Source: Sperchopsis tessellata
Taxonomy: Eukaryota > Arthropoda > Insecta > Coleoptera > Hydrophilidae
DNA: 28,695 nucleotides
Direction: 5' to 3'
NCBI GenBank assembly: GCA_033557685.1
Contig: JAWQRN010000526.1
Coordinates: 1 to 28,695, forward strand
Positions 1 to 9,150 of the stretch are shown here, piece by piece. The notes under the pieces are model-generated. The model saw only the letters and a program-made list of their open reading frames with translations, was not told the DNA's origin and made no database searches. A program made the translations under genes and the position numbers. The first letter of the stretch is position 1. Every line of letters starts with the position of its first letter.

Positions 1-26
1 ATATATGTATATATATATATATATAT
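1..26. repeat. (AT)n microsatellite at window edge
   Basis: Alternating AT with one interruption (atatatgtat) from the first base to about position 26; it continues out of the window. The minus-strand open frame at 1-402 reads through it because TAT and ATA are not stops. Confidence 0.9.
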
Positions 27-346
27 TAAAAATTTTAATGAAAGTGTTCATGAAATATATTGTGTCTAGTGTTTCTTCTAAGTTGCGCTCATGGTTTAAA
101 GTAAAATAGCAGCAAGAACCCTTTTTTTGCAATTTGATTTTCTTAGTAATTGCAAAAGTAGTAGCTCTTTTTCTTTGCTCTTTGATTTTTCGTTTTTGCT
201 TTTCAGTGTGTCTCGCGACACATTTAATATCTGGCAAACCTGATGGGCGTCCCAGAGGTCCGGGCCCTGGTGCAGTTGCACCATTGGATGGTACGCCACT
301 GGTCACCCTTGTCTTTACAGTTTGGTAGTATGAACCGATCTTTAGA
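1..346 (-). CDS. Unidentified coding-like open frame, partial
   Basis: I do not recognise this protein. The minus strand is open from 402 to the window edge, and the previous in-frame stop is a TGA at 405-403. In AT-rich DNA this is longer than expected by chance. The peptide starts IGSYYQTVKTRV, passes through a Gly/Pro-rich linker (GATAPGPGPLGRPSG, about 290-245), and then becomes strongly basic (KQKRKIKEQRKRA, about 200-160), like a nuclear protein tail. The segment around 240-310 is GC-rich compared with its surroundings. No in-frame ATG opens it, so it would be an internal exon; AG acceptors on the minus strand fit at about 347 (taaag) or 370 (gtag), both with weak pyrimidine tracts. No convincing donor was found, so the left end may be noise running into the AT repeat. 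A short ATG frame at 527-454 ending in a GTAAAT donor could be a first exon, but its phase does not fit cleanly. If real, the gene diverges from BPHL. Confidence 0.35.
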
Positions 347-598
347 AATTGTACTTGGTGATTAGCTAACGCTACATTGCCAGATATTTTCAAGGTATTG
401 TGTCACGACATGTAGAATAAATACTTAAGTGAGCATACCTTAAGTACATTTACTTGGAAGTAACGTCAAGTGCAAATAGGTCATATGAGTTGTGAGTGTA
501 TTCATTAACATTCTCAGAAAAATACATAAAAAAATACTTTTTATATTTATACAATTACAAAAATGTGTTGAGTGTCATATATTCTTTTAAATTGTAAA

Positions 599-1567
599 AT
601 GACTATTATGAAACATTCAATTTCACTACTTTTAAGAGCGAAGCATAGTCTTAAAAGTAGTATTTACTTTTCTACGACATTACAGAAGTTCCAGGTATAG
701 CCATAAATTTTCAATAAATAAACTTTGTAAAATTTAATATAATTATAGGAACAACAACTATCAATTAATGGGCAAACTATCAATTATCTTAAAGTAGGCA
801 CTGGACAGCATTTTTTGCTTTGCTTTCCCGGAGCCTTAGGTACTATTTGGAGTGATTTTAAACCACAAATTGAAAAATTAGATAGATCTAATTTCACAAT
901 ATTGGCTTGGGATCCCCCTGGATATGGGAAAAGCTCTCCACCCGCAAGAAAGTTTCCGACTGACTTCTATGAAATTGATGCTGAATACGCACATTTATTG
1001 ATGAAAACTTTGAAAATTGACAAATATTCATTGTTAGGATGGAGTGATGGCGGTATTTCCAGTATGATTTTAGCTGCAAAGTATCCAAATGAAGTCTGCA
1101 ATTTAATCATATGGGGAAGCAATGCGTATATACTTCCTGAAGAAATTGATTCATATGAAAAAATCCGGGATATAAGTAAATGGTCAGACAAAATGAAAGC
1201 TCCATTGATTAAGTTATATGGAGAACAAGGTTTGCAAAATATGTGGAATGGTTGGTGTGATGCTGTAACAAACATTTATAAAAAAAATAATGGAGATATA
1301 TGTAAAAACTTGCTAAAAGATATAAAATGTTTAACATTAATAGTACATGGTGATAAAGATCCTATGATAGCTTCTGAACATTCTGAGTATTTGTTAGCCA
1401 ATATAAAAGGATCTAGGTAAGTTTATGGTTTATAATGATTGAATATTCTTACTTAGCTATTTTTTTTTAGGGTATACAGATTCCCTAAAGGAAAACATAA
1501 TATACATTTAAGATATGCGGATGAATTTAATAATATTCTGTCTAATTTTATTTTAAAATTGAACTGA
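599..1567 (+). CDS. BPHL: Valacyclovir hydrolase-like serine hydrolase, mitochondrial
   Basis: An alpha/beta-hydrolase of the BPHL family; the human enzyme hydrolyses amino-acid ester prodrugs and homocysteine thiolactone and is mitochondrial. Exons are 599-694, 749-1416 and 1471-1567; both introns are 54 nt with GT-AG ends, phases 0 and 2. Spliced length is 286 aa (human 291). The catalytic triad is visible: Ser131 in LLGWSDGG (codon 1043), Asp236 in VHGDKDP (1358) and His264 in KGKHNIHLR (1496). Other family blocks are AWDPPGYGKS and VIWG-type LIIWGSNAY. Exon 1 gives a leader rich in Ser, Lys and Arg with no acidic residue in its first 25 residues or so (MKHSISLLLRAKHSLKSS), fitting a mitochondrial targeting peptide. 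I chose the first ATG (599); a second in-frame ATG lies at 608, and an in-frame TGA lies upstream at 569. A 13-bp perfect inverted repeat (625-637/649-661) lies inside exon 1. Confidence is high for exons 2-3 and good for exon 1. Confidence 0.93.
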
Positions 1568-1600
1568 TTGAAGTGGAGATAGTTAATATTTTTTTTTACC

Positions 1601-1606
1601 AATAAA
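1601..1606 (+). terminator. Polyadenylation signal of BPHL
   Basis: AATAAA begins 33 nt after the BPHL stop codon, and a second overlapping AATAAAA follows at once. The short 3' UTR fits the compact gene. Confidence 0.65.
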
Positions 1607-2830
1607 AATAAAAGTGGTTCAACTAAAGTTTGTTTTGTTGAAGTTTCAGTTCATTGTTGAAATATTATGTATGTACTGCATTAACTTCAGTAAAATCATT
1701 TTATTAATAATAAAAAATAAACTATCTGTGAAACTTATGCTGCTATTTCTTTAATCCTATAGTCATATTTATTGAAGAAGCAAATATTCCTAATTTTTTG
1801 CAAGTGGTACAGAATGAATTACCAGATCGCCCGTGATATGCTCATGGTTTCCAGTTCAATGGCATCTGTTCGATGGAGGACCTAAAGACAACTATTGATG
1901 AGTTGTTTGCCTGTAAGGAATATCTAATTTGGGTAATCGTTTCAAATTTTGTAAATTTAATTATCTCAGTTAGGTTTACAATGAGATACCGTATATTGCG
2001 TAACTTCTTACTATTGCTAATTGTTTTCAACTAATTTAAAATATTTGAAAAAGTTTTTTTACATCACATAATAAAGAAACTACTTTAAGCTGGCTTACTT
2101 TGAGTAGCAGATTGTATTTAGTATTTTGAAAAATAATTCTCCATTTGGAGTATACCTCAGATCTCCGTATAATAAAAGTTGTCTATACCTATCCACAGAA
2201 AAAATTTCTTTGCAAATTTGTCTACTTTTAGATCTATTAAGTTATATAATTCTTTGCTTGAAGTGTGTTTGTTGACTTGGTGTTGTTTTCAAGCATTGAG
2301 TAAAATCTATTTAGTTGCGCATATGTCCTAGAAATATCTATTTCTTTTTCAATCCTTCCTTTCATACTTAGTGAACTAATTTTTTATTTTTCTGTTGAAC
2401 ATGTACATCCAAATCATGGAAAAATGCAATATTGGTTAGAACGTTGCAATATTTACAAATTACATTTGTTGTATGTGTGTACCTATTTGTAGTTGTACAA
2501 TAAAGTAACAATAATGATAATAATAATAATAATATAGTGATCTGAAGAATGACAAAAGGTAATTAAGACGGCCATTTCTAATACAATTTTCATCATCAAC
2601 TCTCTCATTTTCATAATAATGACATTCCTATAGAAAATTGGGGATGTGTCCAAATGATATTAATTCTCAAAGAAACCCTCATAACAAATACTCATAAATA
2701 AATGCAGTGTTTTGTTTACATAATGATGACCTTCGTAGGTACTGAAGCGAAATAGTTTTAACAATTTTATGTTTTATCGTATAACATTGCTTGTATTCAG
2801 ATTTGTAACCTTTTATGTATTATCGTCTTA
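1607..2830. other. AT-rich intergenic stretch
   Basis: No gene is visible apart from a possible mariner scrap at 1857-1945. A short (TAA/AAT)n run lies at about 2515-2535. The rest is AT-rich sequence with frequent stops in all frames. Confidence 0.5.
1857..1945 (+). mobile_element. Possible mariner-like transposase C-terminal scrap
   Basis: One frame reads FNGICSMEDLKTTIDELF followed by ACKEYLIW. The pattern 'D-L/V-K-x-x-I-D-x-x-F-A-x-K' resembles the C-terminal end of Tc1/mariner transposases, where this stretch precedes 'FFxxGIxxLPxRWxK'. Only about 30 codons are recognisable, no catalytic D,D(34)D residues are in range and no terminal repeats were found. It could be chance. Confidence 0.25.
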
Positions 2831-2857
2831 CAGGTATTTTCGAGTTGGTATGGTTCT

Positions 2858-4245
2858 TTATTAAGATGGAGAAGGCTGCGGGATACGACCAGAGAATACC
2901 ATAGATGATCAAGTACATGGGAGAAATAGTGAATAGACTGCTGAGGGTGTTTTTGCAATGGCATAGATGTATCGAAGGTTGCCAAGGATTGGAGGACGGC
3001 AATTATCCTGCCATTATTTAAGAAGGGAGATAGCAGAAGGTGTGAGAACTATAGAGGGATATCACTTCTGTGTGTGCCAGGGAAGGTGTATGAAAAGATT
3101 CTGAAAAACAAACTCAGTGAAAGGCTGTAAGCAAAAATGGAATATGAACAGAGAGATTTCCGGACAGGTAGGGGCACACAAGATCTCATCTTCAAGTTGA
3201 GGCAAATCCAGGAGAAGGTACTGAAACATGAACTTGGAAAAGGCTTTTGATAGAGTGAGTTGGGAGGATGTGTGGGAGGTGCTGAAAGGAAAGGAAGTAA
3301 AGGGAAATCTATTAGAGGTGGTAAGAAGCATATACAGTGAAAACAACTGTTATGTAAGAACTTCTTATAAACAGTCAGAACTGAGGCAGGGCAGAACACT
3401 GAGCCCTCTGATTTTGAATGTACTTCTGGATGATGTGCTTAAGAGGTGTAGAAGAGAACTGAAGCAGCTGCATGTGGGGTATAGGAACTTGAGACACGTG
3501 GGGATCGCGGTGGATGCATTTTCAGATGACTTGGTAGAGTATACGGGATCAGAAAATGACTTAGAGTGATATGTTGATGTACTGGATAGGGAGCTGAGAG
3601 CAAGAAATATGATAGTGAATGTTGTAAAGACGAAGGTAGTGTTGGAGCAGGTGCCATCATTTAAATATCTAGGATCAATGATTAAAGGTGTGGGGAAGAT
3701 AGAGGGTGACATGAACAGTAGACTGAAAAGTGCAGCAGGTTTATTAGGATGCCTCAATGGCAAGTTTTTGGGCAGGGGTGAGATAAGCCAGAAAACAAAG
3801 TTGTCTGTATACAATGCGATTTACGTACCAACGTTGATGTATGTTAGTGAGTCATGAGTGCTTATGGAGAGACAAAAGAGTAGGATACAGGCTGCAGAGA
3901 TGAAGTTCCTGAGACGTATAGAAGGGGTGACTCAAAGTGATAGAATAAGAAATTATGGCATTCAACAGAAACTGCAAGTGGGAGGAACGCAAGAGATGAT
4001 AGAGGAAGGACAACTTAGGTGGATTGGACAACTTAGTAGAATGGGTACAGACAGGCTACCAAGGAGAATATGGGAGGCTAAAACGCAGGGTGGAAGACCA
4101 AGAGGAAGGCTAACAACATTGAGTGCAATAGTGACTCGGTCAATAGTGAATAGGTGCAGAGAGTAAGTTAGAGATTAAGGCAGAAACCTTGTCTCTACAA
4201 CCATAAGGGGTAGAAGAGGATTTGGTTATGATGTTATGCTGTAAA
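2858..4245 (+). pseudogene. Degenerate non-LTR retrotransposon reverse transcriptase
   Basis: A broken reverse transcriptase of the endonuclease/RT type common in insect non-LTR elements. Readable blocks in order are: KAAGYDQ with MIKYMGEIVNRLL (about 2870-2940); LFKKGDSRRCENYRGISLL (3015-3070); GTQDLIFKLRQIQEKVLK (3175-3228); then a frameshift into NLEKAFDRVSW (3231); LRQGRTLSPL (3380-3410); a ruined catalytic box reading AFSDDLVEY where YADD is expected (about 3520); FKYLGSMIKG (3660); TLMYVSES; and the distal domain ESRI-type SRIQAAEMKFLRRIEGVTQSDRIRN (3880-3955) with RPRGRL near 4110. In-frame stops at about 2911, 3128, 3568 and 3856 and at least one frameshift show it is dead. No ORF1, poly(A) tail or target duplication was recognised; the 5' end is truncated. 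The clade (RTE-like or CR1-like) is uncertain. Confidence 0.85.
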
Positions 4246-4388
4246 ATAACATTATAATTGATATTGGGCTATTCTATTTTTAGAAAACTAGTTATGTGAA
4301 TGGTAAGAGTCTAGGGATAAATGATGCAATAGTCCGACCAAAATTTGAGCACCTCAGGGGTAGGAACGAATATGGTACGCAATGGTAT

Positions 4389-5219
4389 TGTTACAAAACT
4401 ATTGTGGATTATCTTCGACACTGAGCATCATTCCAGAATGTTCTAGTCTACTTTCGATTACCTGGTGAGTTGAGACACTCCTCGCAATAAAGGTCATTCG
4501 AGAGTCTTCTGGACAATTTGTGATGTTCTATCTGGACAGATATAAAAAAGTGGGCTTAATATGGACGAGTTCTGCAATACCAAGTTGAATTGAGGATAAA
4601 AACAGCACAAGAGGGAAATTAAGACCTTCAACCAATTCTGAACTGGAAGCAGGTGGGATGACGACCAGCATAGGAAGAAGTAGCCAACGAGAGCCAAACA
4701 GTGAAGACGTACTGGGCGTAGTGGGACTCACTGAAGATGGTAAATTGGTTTTTGAAAAGGGCTTTAGTGTATGAAGATGGAGAAAAAGAAAAGGTAAGAA
4801 ATGTTGGAAAAACTATACATTGTAAGTTCTGTAAGTAGAGAAGGTTTGAGAACGATTTAATTGGGTCATCTGTTACAATGATGTGAAAGAATGGTGTCGA
4901 AGATGTGGAGTGTAATTTCTACTTTTATTCAATTAGTGAAAAAGGTAAAGCCTCTGATTATCTACAAGAACCATTGGCGAGAGGAGCTGAGGAAGTCTCC
5001 CCACTTTGAAAGCGACGACGTTGTCTATAATAAGCTTGAAGCTAGGGCCATTTGAATATCAACAAAAGAAGAATAGAAATTCCTTATTATCCTTTTGAGC
5101 ATCAGTCTGCAGGTGTTAAGGAAGATGCAGTGTTATGAAATTACTGCGGCGCCTTTACGCCACTGAGCATCACTATAGAATGTTCTAGTCCGCTTTTGAT
5201 TACCAGGTGAGTCGAGACA

Positions 5220-5222
<3 letters not shown>
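4389..5222 (+). mobile_element. LTR-like element with two direct terminal repeats
   Basis: Two 92-nt direct repeats, 4389-4480 and 5131-5222, align without gaps. Both begin TGTTA, share the blocks cactgagcatca, agaatgttctagtc and gagacactc, and differ at roughly a quarter of positions. TGTTA is a usual start for LTRs of Gypsy-type elements. The right copy is cut at 5223 by an (AT)n tract; the left copy continues into ctcgcaataaagg, which could hold the polyadenylation signal. The roughly 650 nt between them has no long frame; short stretches suggest a lost gag but nothing can be named. The alternative is a duplicated non-autonomous repeat unit rather than an LTR pair. Confidence 0.45.

Positions 5223-5286
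<64 letters not shown>
5223..5286. repeat. (AT)32 microsatellite
   Basis: Pure alternating AT over 64 nt, directly abutting the end of the LTR-like repeat at 5222. Confidence 0.97.
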
Positions 5287-5289
<3 letters not shown>

Positions 5290-6055
5290 AGGAATATAGT
5301 TCAATAGACATCTTTAAACTACTTTTCTTGTTTTACTTCACCTGTCACATGCTTCACAGTCACATCCTTTATTACCCACCATAGGGTTCTCCCGTTTATC
5401 TGTATCTAGACGATCTTGGCCAAATTGAAACAGTACTTTGAGGTATTTTAAATGGTTAACAAAAAGATGTACTACATACTGTTCTACAAAAAGGTTGTAT
5501 TGGGTTTATTTATAATTTTAGGCATAACAAACTATCTCAACTATGTGCAGGCTTTTCTGTGTGCAGATGTTTCGTCAGCCAATGGCAATTTTTCAAACTG
5601 TTTAAATGAGTTTGTTTTCAAATTATTTACAGCGAGTTGACACCATTCTCTATATTATGTCCTTTGAAGACAGAAGAACCCCACTGATTTTCATCGAGAG
5701 ATGAGATAGTCTTGAATGAGTACTTGTGCAGTAAAAACTATTTCTTCTATCAAGTCCTTAGGTCAACATGCAAATTAAATTGCAAATATTTTATTATATT
5801 ATTATTTTTGTAAATAAACTGAAGAAAGTATTAGTAATATCTATTGGTACTTAATTGTACATTGTATTGTACATGTTACATGCAAATACTTTCCTTAAGC
5901 TTTGATTACGGTTAATGGTAGAGAGGCCGTTATGAAGTTGACTGGACAAGAATAGTGAATCGTTCATCTGTCGGTTTATGCTGTTACATGCTCATTTATC
6001 CTAGCAACACCTGGTGAGGCCACTACATATTGAGCACTTCAATTTGGAAAGGGTG
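5287..6055. other. Intergenic, with an orphan Penelope-end-like motif
   Basis: No gene is supported. A 62-codon frame at 5452-5640 has no recognisable family. On the minus strand at 5600-5564 the sequence reads TTGAAAAA, then a GCC/GGC stem, then ACGAAACATCTG, resembling the terminal motif of the Penelope elements elsewhere in the window. The rest is AT-rich filler. Confidence 0.4.
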
Positions 6056-6059
6056 ACAA

Positions 6060-6569
6060 CTAAGGCGGGTGAGTTTGCTGAAGATGAAGATCTTATATAT
6101 GGAGGGAGAGATACATGCAAAGAAAAGTTGAAATACGGTCAAGAGAACTGGAGAAGAGGAATGTGAATGTAAATAATACAAAAATGATTATGGTGACAAA
6201 TACGTGTGGAAATAAGGAGTTAAAAATTGGAATTTGGATTGTTATAGACAGTACGGGAAAGATGAAGAGTGACATAAATAACGGATTGTAAAGTTCATCA
6301 AACTTGTATAGGAGTCTTACTGTGGGGGGTTTTTGAGTCGTTGGGAGATTTCAAAACAGGTAGCCTTTAATATAGTCCTAACATTAATATTTGGTAGCGA
6401 GTCTTGGGTGTTGACGGAGAGACTGAAAAGCAGACTAATTGCTGCTGAAATGAGGTTTTTGAGAAGGGTAAAGGAAGTGACAAGAATGGACAAAATATGG
6501 AATGAGGTTATAAAAGAAAGACTAAGAGTAGAAGGTATGGGCATTTGTATAGTTCCACTTTATTCCTAG
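6060..6569 (+). pseudogene. Second copy of a related non-LTR reverse transcriptase, fragment
   Basis: A shorter relic of the same broad family as 2858-4245. The frame starts at a degraded catalytic region (AEDEDLIYGGRDTCKE, about 6075-6125, where FADD would be expected) and passes through NVNNTKMIMVTN-like sequence. After a frame change it gives LSRWEISKQVAFNIVLTLIF (6335-6390), SESWVLTERLKSRLIAAEM (6396-6450) and RFLRRVKEVTRMDKIWNEV (6450-6507). The stretch between 'FKYLG' and 'LSRWE' is shortened by a deletion near 6320. The 5' two thirds of the reverse transcriptase are absent. Frameshifts and stops at about 6166 and 6288 make it non-functional. Confidence 0.75.
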
Positions 6570-6780
6570 TTTCACGCCATTGATACTTGTGATGATTTAA
6601 ATAGCTCATATACATCTCTAATCTCGCAGGTTTTTTCATTCCAAATATAGTGTACGTCAATGTGCCTCAAAGCCATTTCTATCTCCTCCTCTCAACTTAT
6701 CCTATCAAAATTCTTAAACAATAATGGAGCTTTTAAACTCTTAATAAAATAATAAATTTGACATATCTTCAGGTTTCCCG
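6570..6780. other. Short AT-rich gap between two elements
   Basis: Nothing recognisable lies between the end of the RT relic and the outer end of the Penelope inverted arm. Confidence 0.5.
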
Positions 6781-6810
6781 GGAGATAACGATGTGTTGGC
6801 TTTTATTTTT

Positions 6811-6850
6811 GCTAACATTTCGTCCACCGGTGCAGAGGACATTATCAAGG
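6811..6850 (-). ncRNA. Hammerhead-ribozyme-like motif, left arm
   Basis: On the minus strand: CCTTGATAAT, a GTCC...GGAC stem with an 11-nt loop, then CGAAATG. The arrangement 'TGA(T)...stem II...CGAAAC' is that of the hammerhead ribozymes known from Penelope-like element terminal repeats. The core departs from the CUGAUGA consensus (UUGAUAA here), so activity is doubtful. It lies near the element's outer end, as expected. Confidence 0.35.
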
Positions 6851-6951
6851 CATGTAGCTCTTAAAAGTGCTAAGTGTAAACTGTCATGTAACTCTAAAAA
6901 GTGCTAAGTGTTAACAAACATGTAGCTCTCAAGAGTGTTAGTCATAGACTG
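6851..6951. repeat. Tandem 34-bp repeat, three units
   Basis: Units start at 6851, 6885 and 6919, each opening catgtagctct or catgtaactct and containing agtg(c/t)ta(a/g). The opposite Penelope arm (about 9040-9112) has only about two units, so the array length changed after the arms formed. Confidence 0.8.
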
Positions 6952-7089
6952 ACTTCTGCTGCTTATTCGTTTGCATTTATATGATGGCAAAGCGCCAGTG
7001 GGGAGTCTACTCGACACACCAGTCTACCACTCGGCGTGCTGGTCTCCTATTGGTCGAGACATGATCCCGGTGGGGCGTGTCTCGTATGA

Positions 7090-8290
7090 AGGCACTGCAA
7101 AATTTTGCTGAGTATTCAATATTTCCCTTGTTAATATATTTCGATGGACTCTCTTATTATTCTGGGGAATAAATGATGATTGGGTGAGAATTTTTATGTC
7201 ATTGAAGAAAATATCATGGCCTGATTCAATTTTATGTTCCTCAGGAGATAAAGAAAACTATTTGAGATGGGTTTACCTTTAGGGCTCTCTACAGCAAGTG
7301 GAGATCATTCTTTTTGTTTGGTCTGTGTACACTTAGGCACACGTACATGGAATTCTGTATACTCCAGTGGATTGCAGGGGAATTGAATCTTTCGAAGATG
7401 GAAGGATTCCCGTGATTTTCATCGAAGGTCGGAAAGTAGTTTTGTTAGAATGTTTACGGAGTAACCGCACCATCTTCTCTGCTGTGTTCTGCATGTATGG
7501 CAAGTAGGCATGGCTAATGGCATCCAAGCTCTGACTAAGCAGAGCAGGATTTTTAAACGCTGGAATACCCTTTGTGTAACCAAACGTTTGTATCCATTAG
7601 CCATGAAAGTATTTCTGACCCTACTAAGTTCTTCGGATACATTATCTTGTTGAAAGCTCTGTGGACCAGGGAATTGATTATTGACAATTTCCGTGAGAGG
7701 TGGTGTGAAGATCTGGTATGGAGGTACCTATTAGTGTTTGTGGATTTGCAATAGACTGAATGACCCAGTGTACTATCGGCTACTATATATTCCCCAGAAA
7801 TTACAATTGTTAATGTGAATTGAATATCAGTATGATGGCTGTTAATGTGTCGTAGAAAATCATCAAAAGTCTCTAAACCATAAGGTCATACTACAAAAAT
7901 GTCATCCACATACCTAAACCAACATTTCAGGTTTCAGGGGAGCAGATGCTAAGACTTCTTCCATGAAAGCTTACATAAAAATGTTAGCGATGACAAGGGA
8001 GAGTAAAGATCCCATCGCAGGGCCAGAAGTAGATGGGAGAGACTTGCTAGCCAGCAGCTGGCGAATAATCGGGATGGAATAGTGGACAGGAACCTTCGTG
8101 ACTAGTGAAACTGCATTGAATCTAACAAGTAGATCATTCTTGTTAAGAACCGTATTAGATATCTTAACAATGAAATGGGCAGAGTTCTTGGTGTATGATG
8201 ACAATGTTCCAATTAACTGGTGGAAGTTGGGGCATGAAAAATTTGGTGAGTTAGCAGTGTAGCAGAAAGGATAGAAATCTTGGAGCTATT
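7090..8290 (-). pseudogene. Penelope-like reverse transcriptase/GIY-YIG endonuclease, broken
   Basis: Reading from 8290 downwards: YTANSPNFSCPNF and SSYTKNSAHFIVKIS (about 8255-8150), then NDLLVRFNAVSLVTKVPV, the RT motif usually read 'DLLVSFDVVSLFTxVP'. The next visible block is AMGSLLSLVIANIFM (about 8013-7971, normally 'AMGSPLSPVVANIYM'). The gap between these two motifs is shorter than in intact elements, so there is an internal deletion. After frame changes comes the catalytic YVDD box at 7912-7901, a 'thumb' stretch with FQQDNV-like sequence, and the C-terminal QSTGVYRIPCTC (about 7375-7335) of the GIY-YIG endonuclease. The 'YIGQT' part is degraded to YTDQTKR. EHKIESGHDIFFNDIKIL follows at about 7240-7185. 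Multiple stops and frameshifts are present. The family assignment is firm; the protein is dead. Confidence 0.85.
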
Positions 8291-8369
8291 CTTGTGGCAT
8301 TTTAGTGCCAAACGTTAATTTCTGGATAGATTCTGATGTAGGGGTCTGGCTTTCAACAAAGTTTTCAGT

Positions 8370-8815
8370 CTCAGCGAACAAGATAATTTATCCGAAGAAC
8401 TTAGTAAGGTCAGAAACACTTTTATGGCCAATGGATACAATTCTTCGGTTATACAAAGGGCCATTTAGAGTTTTAAAAAGTCCACCTAGCCATAACTAGG
8501 ATGACAACATGACAGAACCGATAGCGCGGTTACTCCGCAAACATTCTAACAAGACTATTTTTCGACCTTTGATGATAATCAGCTAAATCCTCCTATAATT
8601 GAAAGATTAATTTCCCCTGCAATCCACTGGAGTATACAGAATTTCATGTACAAATGACCTTCACTTGCTGTTGAGAGCACAAAAGGCAAACTTAAATATT
8701 TTGCTATAGCGGAAAATAAATTAGAATAAGACCATGATATTCTCTTCAATGACATACAAATGCTCACCCAGTCCTCTAATTATTTCCCCAGAATAATTAG
8801 ACAGTCCATCGAAAT
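8370..8815 (+). pseudogene. Inverted partner copy of the Penelope-like C-terminal region
   Basis: The plus strand repeats the C-terminal part of the minus copy: caagataattt-atccgaagaacttagta (8379-8407, interrupted at one base), VTPQTF/RLLRKHSNKT (8525-8560), QSTGVYRI (8617-8640), and the MIFSSMTYKCSPS/IISPE stretch (8730-8800). It lacks the YVDD region, so it is 5'-truncated just inside the RT domain. It has drifted independently of the minus copy: the codons after QSTGVYRIS are deleted straight into DLHLLLRAQKAN. Confidence 0.8.
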
Positions 8816-8927
8816 ATATAAACATCAGGAAAATCTGAATGGCGGTAATGGGTTTCTCCTTGCATCTGCTTGGAAAATTTCTTCGCTAACATTTGGCCTT
8901 TGTAAGATGCCCTGTCAACCAATGCGA

Positions 8928-9004
8928 GACTGGTGTGCCGGGCGATAGAGTGGTGTGCCAAGCAATAGAGTGGTGTGCCGAGCAATAGACTGGCGCATCA
9001 AGTA
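8928..9004. repeat. Tandem 20-bp repeat, almost four units
   Basis: Units at 8928, 8948, 8968 and 8988 follow the pattern ga(g/c)tggtgtgccgagcaata. The left arm has a shorter related stretch around 7010-7060. This is the most GC-rich part of the element. Confidence 0.85.
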
Positions 9005-9111
9005 GACTCCCGTTTGCACTTTGCCGCTAAATATAAGTGGCAGAAATCAGTCTATGACTAACACTCTGAGCTACATGTCTGTTTATACTTAGCACTTTTA
9101 AGAGCTAGATA

Positions 9112-9150
9112 CCTTGATAATGTCCACTGCAATAGTGAACGAAACGTCTG
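9112..9150 (+). ncRNA. Hammerhead-ribozyme-like motif, right arm
   Basis: Inverted counterpart of the motif at 6811-6850: CCTTGATAAT, stem GTCCACT...AGTGAAC with one C-A mismatch and a 5-nt loop, then CGAAACGTC. The GAAACGTC tail fits a type I hammerhead with a minimal helix III and cleavage after GUC. The stem sequences differ from the other arm while pairing is kept, which supports a folded RNA. Confidence 0.35.

Noticed and set aside
226..410. Inverted block ttgccagatatt (226-237 reversed, 377-388) with nearby tgtgtcgcgaga/tgtgtcacgaca
   Set aside because: Considered as terminal repeats of a small transposon. The blocks have unequal spacing, no target duplication is visible, and they overlap a coding-like frame, so support is too thin.
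3365..3814. 149-codon minus-strand frame
   Set aside because: Antisense shadow of the reverse transcriptase relic on the plus strand; the Ser/Pro/Leu-rich peptide is typical of a complement frame.
5452..5640. 62-codon plus-strand frame starting MVNKKMYYILFYKK
   Set aside because: No family resemblance and it overlaps the orphan Penelope-end-like motif.
6841..9010. Possible CRISPR-like arrays (34-bp and 20-bp repeats)
   Set aside because: Units are directly adjacent with no unique spacers, lie inside a eukaryotic retroelement, and no cas genes are present.
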